Source: Cavia porcellus
Taxonomy: Eukaryota; Chordata; Mammalia; Rodentia; Caviidae
Direction: 5' to 3'
NCBI RefSeq assembly: GCF_034190915.1
Contig: NW_026947490.1
Span: 63,539,494 to 63,603,493, forward strand
DNA: 64,000 bases
Below, one piece after another: positions 29,869 to 64,000 of the stretch (positions are counted from its first letter, which is position 1; every line of letters starts with the position of its first letter). The position numbers and the translations under genes are program-made. Under the pieces are notes generated by a model. The model saw only the letters and a program-made list of their open reading frames with translations. It had not been told where the DNA came from and made no database searches.

Positions 29869-29994
29869 CAGCCATGCGGTGATTACTTCAAACATCTTAT
29901 TATGGACATCTTGCATCAGTGCAGGAGAGTTATCACAATTGGTAAACCACTGCTGATATATCAACTACAGTCCACAGGTTACATTAAGGTTACA

Positions 29995-30690
29995 TCACTT
30001 TGTGATGTGCAGTGCTGTGGGCTTTGATGAATGTATGTACGATTATAATATCATACAGAATAAACTTACTGCACTATAAGTCTCCTAGGGCTCATCTTTT
30101 CCTCCCCCAGCCTCTGGCAACCACTGATCCTTTCACCATCTCCAGTTTTCCCAGTGTGTCAGGTACTTGTAATCATACGGCAAGCAGCCTTTTCAAAATG
30201 CCCCTTTCACTTACCAGTGTGCATACATGGCTCCTTCATGGCCTAGCTAATTTTTCTTACTGAATAATATCCATCCACGGCTGCAGCATGAATGCCTGTC
30301 CACTCTCCTGCTGAAGAACACTGGTTGCTTCCAGGTTTTGGCAGCTACATGCACAATATAAGGGTTCCTAGGCAGGTTTCGTGTGGTTGTGAGTCAGTGC
30401 ACTTGGGTAAATACAGTACCAAGGAGTGTGAATGCTAGGTTGGAAGGTAAGAATCGGCTTCATTTTGTAAGGTACTGCCAAAGCATCTTGCTGTAACATT
30501 CTGCCTTGCGATAAGCAATGAATGCTAGTTCCTGCACAGCCTTGCCTGCTGTGTTCTTAGTGTTTTCAACTTTAGCCATTCTAACCAGTGTGTAATGTGT
30601 TTTGATTTACAGTGCCTAATGCCACCCAATTGGGGTATCTTTCCCAACTGTGATACTATACCTTGTTTGGTGAGGTATTTTTCAGTGTTC
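29995..30690 (-). mobile_element. Old LINE-1 3' end
   Basis: The plus strand shows GGCTGCAGCATGAATGCCTG, ACACTGGTTGCTTCCAGG and TTAGCCATTCTAACCAGTG, the antisense of an L1M 3' end. It lies in the spacer between MCM10 and OPTN. Confidence 0.65.
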
Positions 30691-30699
30691 TTGCCCACT

Positions 30700-30846
30700 T
30701 TTTTTTTTTTTTTTTTTTTTTTTTGGTCTTTTTGACACAGGGTCTCACTATGCATTCACGCTGGCCTTGAGCCTCAAATTTGAAACAATCCTCCTTTCTC
30801 GGCCTTCTGAGTGCTGGGATTATAGGCATGTGCCACCACGCCCGGC
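30700..30846 (-). repeat. B1-like SINE with long T-run
   Basis: A T24 run, then GACACAGGGTCTCACTATGC and GTGCTGGGATTATAGGCATG. It lies inside an L1 remnant. Confidence 0.85.
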
Positions 30847-31064
30847 TAATTCTTGCCCATTTTGAAATCAAATTGTTTACTAAATTTGAAGAGTATTTGG
30901 GGAGGGCAATATTTTGGATACAGAGTTCTATGCAGATTTTCTCCCCATCTGGGGCTTTATATTTATCAATGTCTAGATTATTTTTTGCATGAGTATGTCT
31001 AAGGACTATTGAAAATTCCTTCTCCATGAAACTCTATTTTCTCCTGTTTTGAAGATTAATTAAA

Positions 31065-31262
31065 GCTAGGTGTGGTGGTGCAAACTTATAATCTCAGCAC
31101 TTTGGGAGTCTGAGGCATGAGGATCATAAGTTTGAGTCCAGTCTGGGCAATGTAACAATTCAGTGGGACTCTGTCTTAAAATAAAAATCTAAAAAATGGG
31201 TTAGAGACATAGCTCAATGCAGAGGCCCTGGGTTCAGCTCCCACTACCAGCAAAACCAAGAT
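31065..31262 (+). repeat. B1-ID dimer SINE
   Basis: A B1 body (GCTAGGTGTGGTGGTGCAAA), linker CTTAAAATAAAAATC, then an ID part GGGTTAGAGACATAGCTCAA and GGGTTCAGCTCCCACTACC. Confidence 0.75.
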
Positions 31263-31477
31263 TAAGTGAGTTGTGTGGATCCATTTCAGAAGTCTCTTTG
31301 TGCCACCTATCTGTTGCCATTTCCAGAGTGTCTTAATTACAGTGCTGTAGAAAGTCCTGAAGTTGGTAGCATCGGTCCTTTGCCCTGCAGTCGTCCATCG
31401 GCCATTTTAGATTTTAGGTCCTTTGCCTCTTCCTATAAACTTTAAGAGTTGCTTTTTTTGACACCTCTAAATACTTG

Positions 31478-31598
31478 CTTTTTTTTTTTTTTGTCTTTCT
31501 GAGATAGGATCAGTTCAAACTAACCTTGAGCTCACTTTGTAGTCCAGGCTGGTCTCAGACTTGCAATGATCCTCCTGCCTCAGCCTCTTGAGTAGTTA
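31478..31598 (-). repeat. B1-like SINE (truncated)
   Basis: A T-run, TCTTTCTGAGATAGGATCAG, then GTCCAGGCTGGTCTCAGACT; cut at the left arm. Confidence 0.7.
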
Positions 31599-32001
31599 TT
31601 TTTTTAATTGGGGATTATTACATTGAACGTAAAGATCAACTTGGAAGAACTGACATCTTGGGACTATTGAACCATCCTATCCATGACCATGAAGTATCTC
31701 TCTGTTTATTAGATCTTCTTTATTTCATCATTAAGAGTTTTGTGTTTTCCTCATACGTGTATACATTTTACTAGATTTATACCTAAGTCTTTAATTTTTT
31801 TGGTGCTAATGTAAGAAGTACTGTTTTAAATTTTCAAGTGGTAATTATTCTCTGGTGGTATGTTAGCATTTGTAATTTGTATCTTCTGTTTTAGTTAAGC
31901 TGAGATTTATCAATTACTGATCATTTTAACAAGCCAGGCTTTGGTTTCGGTGATTTTCTACTCTAATTTTTATTTCTACCCTTTTTTGTATATTTGGTTT
32001 T

Positions 32002-32102
32002 GTGTGTTGAGATGGGGTCTCTCTTTACAGTTTGGGCTGCCTTGAATTTGTGATGATCCTCTTGCAGAGTACTGTGATTACAGGTAGGCACCACCAGGCC
32101 CA
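32002..32102 (-). repeat. B1-like SINE (short)
   Basis: GTTGAGATGGGGTCTCTCTT through ACTGTGATTACAGGTAGGCA. Confidence 0.65.
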
Positions 32103-34077
32103 CTTTTGTTTCCTTTTGAGTAATTTGCATTCCATGTGCTATCTTTTTTCTAGCTTCCTAAGTGGAAACTTGTTTTACGAACTGTAGATCTTCCTACTTT
32201 CCTGTACATTATACACATTCAGTGCTATAGATTTCTTCCCAAGTACTGCTTTCTCTTTAGTGTTTTTTCTGGCCCCTTGCTAGTTTTAATTGAGCACTTT
32301 TCTCTCCTCTCATTATCAGTTATACAATGCCAATCATGTCCTTTAACTCTGAGGAACTTCTTTTAACATTTCTTGCAAGGCAGGTAGATCTACCATCAAC
32401 AAATTCCCTCAACTGTTGTTTGCCTGAGAATATCTACTTCTTGTTCACTTTTGAAGATGATGTCTACACAGACTTCTAGACTAGTGGTTTTTCTCTACAA
32501 ACATTTTAATTACTTCACATTACAGGACTCTCTTATTGCTTCCAAGGTCTGGTATCTCCCCTACCCTACATCTGGCTTCTTCAAGGTATTTTTCATTATC
32601 TTTGATTTTCTGTAATTTTTTTTGCTTGGTCGTTAATTTCTGAAAATTTTCAGCCATTATTAAACATTTCCTCTCATCTTTTGTTCCTTTTTCTTCTGAT
32701 ATTCTAATTACAAATATGATACATCTCTTCAAGGTGTCCTGTTTTGGATACTGTTTTGTCATTTTTGTTCTTTTTCTTTGCTATTTCAGTTTTGGATGCT
32801 TCTATTGACATTTCTCTAAACTCAAGAATTCTTTCCTTTGTTAGTGTTCGGTGTATTTAATGAGCCCATCACAGGCATTTTTCACATCTATTGACAATAT
32901 TCTAGGGTTTATATATTTATTCTTCTCCCCTTTATTGCACGCCTCCCTACCCCCACAACCCTCTAGTTTTATTTTTATTATTTCTCATAGTTTTAAACCC
33001 CTGCTTACATTACCCAGCTGCTCTTACATATTATCCAGTTTTTTCTATCAGGAACCTTAGGGAATTAATCATAGTCGTTTCAAATTCCCAGGCTGATACC
33101 TTTGGTTGTGTCTGGTTCTGATGCCTGCTCGATCTCTTCAAATGGAATTCTTTGGCCTTGTTTTGGCTTATATCTTTTTGTTAAAAGCTGAACATAATAT
33201 ACAGCAATAGGTAAAAGGAACTAAGTTAAACAGAACTAACTTTAGAGTCAGTCTTTGTGCTTACCTGGTTAGGAGTTAAGCTTAGTTAAGCTGTTTATTG
33301 TTTATCTGTGGTGTCACAGGCAAAATTCCAACACTGATCCTTATTTTTCGTACAACCTTTGAGTTTCCACAGAGACTGCTTAAATAGGGTCCCCACACTG
33401 CAGTGTTTTCACCTGTAACCCTTCATATCCTACAGGAGCCCCTGTGAGGGGAGGTGAAGCATTTCTGTTGTCCTGTAATAGTCTTGAGCCTGCAGCTTGA
33501 GGCGGTACCTTCAAAAGCCTCACCCTCTAGGTGCATGAGGAAGCCAAGCTGAGGCAGGCATGGGGGGAAAGATCCCCCTCCCAGGTCAACGGGGCTCTGG
33601 TGAAATAGATTTTCTTGAGGGTTAAGAAGAACAGATTGCTCTGGGGTGTATTTCTCCCCTTGCCTGCCAGAAGTATATATCAGGTGATTTTCCAGTCTTG
33701 AATGTGAAACTTGGAAGGCCTCAGACAGGCAAAGCTTACAGACCTGTGGAAGTTCTCTTATTAAGACTGTTGGTGGCTCTCAAGTCTGAAAACGCTAAAC
33801 CTCCGGCAATTTGTCACATCCCTGAAATTTCCCTCCCAGGGGCTGGCCTGCAGGGGTGGTTCTGGCCTCTGAGCAACAATGAAAGTATTTATTACAGTCC
33901 CTATTCTGTGCAATAGATCTATAAAGCTCACTCCTCCTATCGGAAATCGTGCTCTTGACCAACATCCCCTTCGCCCTACCTACTTCTTTGCAAGAAAGTT
34001 CATGTACAGGGCATCAGTCTTTCTGCACCTGGCCTATTACACTTAACACACTGACCTCCAGGTTCATCCACATTATT

Positions 34078-34079
<2 letters not shown>

Positions 34080-34118
<39 letters not shown>

Positions 34119-34140
34119 CGCATGCACACGTGTGTATGTG
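34080..34140 (+). repeat. (GT)n microsatellite
   Basis: GT units with a few interruptions (TATGCGCATGCACACG near its end). Confidence 0.9.
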
Positions 34141-34312
34141 TAGGTGTGGTTGAACCCAAGACCTTCACAATGAGATACATCCCCCATCCTTTTTTGTTTT
34201 GACACAGAATCTCACTAAGTTGCTGTGTTGCTTAGGCTGAGCTGGAACTCACAGCCCTGCTGCTATCTGTGAAGTGCTGGGATTCCAGGCGTGTGTCCCC
34301 ACACCCAGATCC
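34141..34312 (-). repeat. B1-ID dimer SINE
   Basis: An antisense ID (GTTGAACCCAAGACCTTCAC) followed by an antisense B1 (TTTTGACACAGAATCTCACT). Confidence 0.65.
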
Positions 34313-34754
34313 CCCTGCCTTTCTAAGGCTCAGCAGCACTTCACTGCACATCCACTTTCTTTATCCATCACCAATAATGTGGTCACTGAGGCTGCTTCTA
34401 TAGCTGAGCTGCTGTGAACAGTGCTGCAGTGAGCGTGGGATACAGCTATGTCTTCAGTGGACTTCAGGTTGGTGATTTAAACCAACCGTATGGACTTGCT
34501 TCCATTTGTAATCCTTCTAATTATCAAACAAATCATCTGGCCACAGGCTTAGTAAGCCCAGTCTTGTTATTATTTCCAAATTTGGATCTGCTGGGCATAT
34601 TTTACTTGAACAAAATAAAAGGATACCCTCAATAACTTAAATGTGATTCCATTTGGCTTGCTTCTTTACTTAGAATACAGTACTATAGGAATCTAGATAA
34701 AACAGTAAAACAAAAGATATATAGAAACTATTAACAATAAGTGAAAATAAACTA

Positions 34755-34955
34755 GGTGTGGGGACATACACCTGTAATCCTGGCTACTTAGGAGGCTGAG
34801 GCAGGAGAATTGCAAAGTTAAGTCCAGCCTGGGTAACTTAGTGAGACTTTATCTCAAAACTAAAAAAGAAACAAAGAAAGAAGCGAGTGAGCTGGGTATG
34901 TACCTCAGTGGTAATACTGACCTCGCATGGGCTCTAACTCCCAAACTTCAAAAAA
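34755..34955 (+). repeat. B1-ID dimer SINE
   Basis: CTAGGTGTGGGGACATACAC through ATCTCAAAACTAAAAAAG, then an ID part GAGCTGGGTATGTACCTCAG. Confidence 0.7.
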
Positions 34956-35526
34956 CTAAAAGAAAATGTTATTTTAGAAATTAACAAGTGTTTTCCTTGG
35001 GCTATGTGAGCAAATCATTATCTAACATGTATCTAAACTACTGAATTTGTACAGTATATTTTTTGGCATGACGATAGCTAATCAGGCATGAAGACAACTC
35101 TTTTGTTCAGTATGTTCGCTGGCATGAATAACTATTTCGATTCCTATTTAGACATATGTGTATAATCAAGTTTGTCTAGGACAGATATTATGATAGATAA
35201 GAGATCCTTGAACTATTTTCATTGTTCTAGAACCTAGTTGCATAAAGATACTGTTTACTTCTATAGTTTGTCCAGTACTTGCTAGTCTTCCAAATTCAGC
35301 CCTAAAAAATATGGTAAATTCCTTTCTATCGACCTTCTTGGCAAGAACAACTTCTAATTCCAACCTATACTGGCCCCTGTTAAAGAAATTTGCTCATATT
35401 TATCAAATTACTAAAATATATCTTACTAGCATCCATACATTAAGCTAAAAGAGCTTAATATAGAAAATACATACTATGAAATTAGTCGATCATATATGAA
35501 CAGTGTAAAAGATTGATAAGCAAAAT

Positions 35527-35532
35527 TTTATT
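35527..35532 (-). terminator. Candidate OPTN poly(A) signal AATAAA
   Basis: The minus strand reads AAAATAAAATTTTG. It is the first canonical hexamer downstream of the OPTN stop codon. Cleavage would fall near 35505-35515. Confidence 0.45.
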
Positions 35533-35984
35533 TTGTGGTAACTACTTTTTTCATTGCTAAGATATAACCTGAGCTAAGAAGAAACAGCTGTTTGTTTTAG
35601 AAATTAATAAACTATCTACTGTACAAGCCCATATACTTATAGTAAATACCATGAAAAAATTGAAGATAACACTGAACAGTGATAAGAAGGTGAGCTTGGC
35701 GTCATGTATGCCAGGAATTTTTTTCCTGTGTCCTGATATTAATTGAAAGCTCACAGTGCTCAGATGACAAAAGCTATGTAACTTTGGTACAATTATTGGG
35801 GCTGCAATAAACCTACAACATACGCACAAACACACAACCCTGAAATATCCATTTTAAATGGATGAAGGAAAACAATACAGTAATATAATTCACTTTAAAA
35901 ATATTTCAAAGACATTTTTTCCTGATGAAATCTGTGACCACTTCATTTTTCTCCTTCACAAAAGGTTCTTACAGTCAATCAGCA

Positions 35985-36130
35985 GAGCTGACTGTGGAGA
36001 TACATGCCTGTAATCCCAGCACTCTGGACGCTGAGGCAGGAGGATCACAAGTTCAAGGCCAGTCTGGGCAATATAGTGAGTTCAATGCCAGCCTGAAATG
36101 CAGAGTGAGACCCTGTCTCAAAACACAAAA
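35985..36130 (+). repeat. B1-like SINE in OPTN 3' UTR
   Basis: GCTGACTGTGGAGATACATG through GTGAGACCCTGTCTCAAAAC. It is antisense inside the probable 3' UTR of OPTN. Confidence 0.8.
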
Positions 36131-36475
36131 GAAAACCTGAGCAAAACCAAAAATTGATAAAAAAAAAATCCATCTAATTCCATAAGCTCTGTCAGGCTGT
36201 CCCATGCTCATAACTGCACAAACAGTGCATCTGTTTGCACAAACATCATAAAAACCAGAGAATTCAGTGTCCAAAGAGTGGTAACTAAGCATTCTATTTT
36301 GTGAGTTCATGGGAATCCATGAAGTTTTCTTTTTTAGAACAGACATACTTTCTTTCTCCTGAAACAAGGATCGTGAGGCAAAATATTTGAGGAAAATCAA
36401 ATAAGACAAAAGTACAGGTCTTGGAGGAAAAAAACCTGACATTTACCAACAGTTCGGGAGATGACACCCCGATGC

Positions 36476-63395
<26,920 letters not shown>

Positions 63396-64000
63396 CTGGG
63401 AGTGATGAGGAGCAGAGCAAAAAAACCAAAGTAAGGGCCTGGCCATCCCACTCCATTCCCCACATTCATAGACAAGGCCCCTCCACACTCTCCAGCTGTT
63501 ACTCGGCAATTACCTTGACACACTGTTTAAGGAAGAAATTTGTCATTACTTTATTGTAGTCAAATAATGGATATTAAGTATATATATTAATGGAGAAGTG
63601 GGGGGGGGGCAGGGAGAAGAAGGGGATTAAAAAAAGAACCAAGCTGTGTTATGTCCATGGACCAACTCCCCACAATGAGTACAATATTAGGTGTTACGAA
63701 CATGTACCAATAAAAAAGAATCAAAAGTTAAAACAACTTTGTGATCAGAATGACTTCCATAGCACACTGAACAAATGGATGTTATATGAATAACCAACCA
63801 GAGTTTGAAAACAGGAAACTCCTAAGTTGTAGCCCAAAACTCCAGAAAAAAGTACAAAAAGCTGCTACACCTGAATCTGTTGGGTTTTTTCTCTGAAAAC
63901 ATGCCTACTTACCCCACCTTCCAGTACTCTCCCATCTACTTAGAAATTAAAGTACTGTGAACCTTGCATGGCTCAGTAATGGCCCAATACAATGAAAGGC
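63396..64000. other. OPTN intron, right edge of window
   Basis: Intron upstream of the first OPTN exon in the window, with a G11 run at 63601. No further exon is visible before the edge. Confidence 0.5.

Larger units (their letters stand above)
31265..32900 (-). mobile_element. Old LINE (L1/HAL1-like) fragments
   Basis: This T-rich stretch resembles antisense L1-type sequence: AAAGTCCTGAAGTTGGTAGC, CATTCAGTGCTATAGATTTC, and GCAAGGCAGGTAGATCTACC followed by a CTTCAACTG-like tail. SINEs interrupt it at 31478 and 32002. Family and limits are uncertain. Confidence 0.4.
33950..34640 (-). mobile_element. Old LINE-1 3' end with SINE and GT repeat inserted
   Basis: ACCTCCAGGTTCATCCACAT and GCTGTGAACAGTGCTGCAGT are characteristic antisense L1 3'-end phrases. 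They are separated by a GT repeat (34080) and a B1-ID SINE (34141). Confidence 0.5.
35505..36475 (-). other. OPTN: OPTN 3' untranslated region (probable)
   Basis: This runs from the stop codon to just past the first AATAAA on the minus strand (35527-35532), giving a 3' UTR of about 960 bases. A B1-like SINE (35985-36130) lies inside it in antisense. The end is inferred from the signal alone; no transcript support is available. Confidence 0.5.

Noticed and set aside
30656..31027. 123-residue minus-strand open frame
   Set aside because: It passes through a poly(T)-headed B1 SINE and L1 sequence.

Overview
The window is nuclear DNA from a mammal, very probably a rodent outside the mouse/rat family. 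It has multi-exon genes with GT-AG introns, one CpG island, and a dense load of 7SL-derived B1-like SINEs and tRNA-derived ID SINEs. In several places the two SINE types are fused into B1+ID dimers (6518, 7005, 31065, 34755), which is typical of squirrel-, dormouse- or beaver-like rodents. I cannot name the species from sequence alone.

Two recognised genes lie head to tail on the minus strand, as OPTN and MCM10 do on human 10p13. The right part (36476-63395) holds the last 11 coding exons of OPTN (optineurin): a 453-residue C-terminal fragment with the LC3-interacting motif, coiled coils, the UBAN ubiquitin-binding segment and the terminal zinc finger. The first two coding exons lie beyond the right edge. 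The left part (1311-26200) holds MCM10: a CpG-island promoter near 25740-26250, a probable untranslated exon 1, and 13 coding exons giving the first 656 residues. These include the N-terminal coiled coil, the OB-fold and the CCCH zinc finger. The C-terminal part lies beyond the left edge. Exon phases join without a frameshift across both genes, so both look intact within the window.

Introns and the spacer of about 9 kb (26.25-35.5 kb) are repeat-filled. They hold old L1, L2 and MIR pieces, a decayed ERV-L-like pol remnant in the first large MCM10 intron (16.2-18.6 kb), four MaLR-type LTRs all pointing right, and a class-I-type solo LTR (26476-27050) just upstream of the MCM10 promoter. There is also a 290-bp polypurine tract (52.6-52.9 kb), a 59-bp minisatellite (51.5-51.8 kb) and several dinucleotide repeats.

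The two genes share no pathway: MCM10 acts in replication initiation, OPTN in selective autophagy and NF-kB/TBK1 signalling. I found no CRISPR array, operon or novel gene system. The points of interest are how repeats sit against exons and promoters, a tandem NAGNAG acceptor in OPTN, and a few small duplications.
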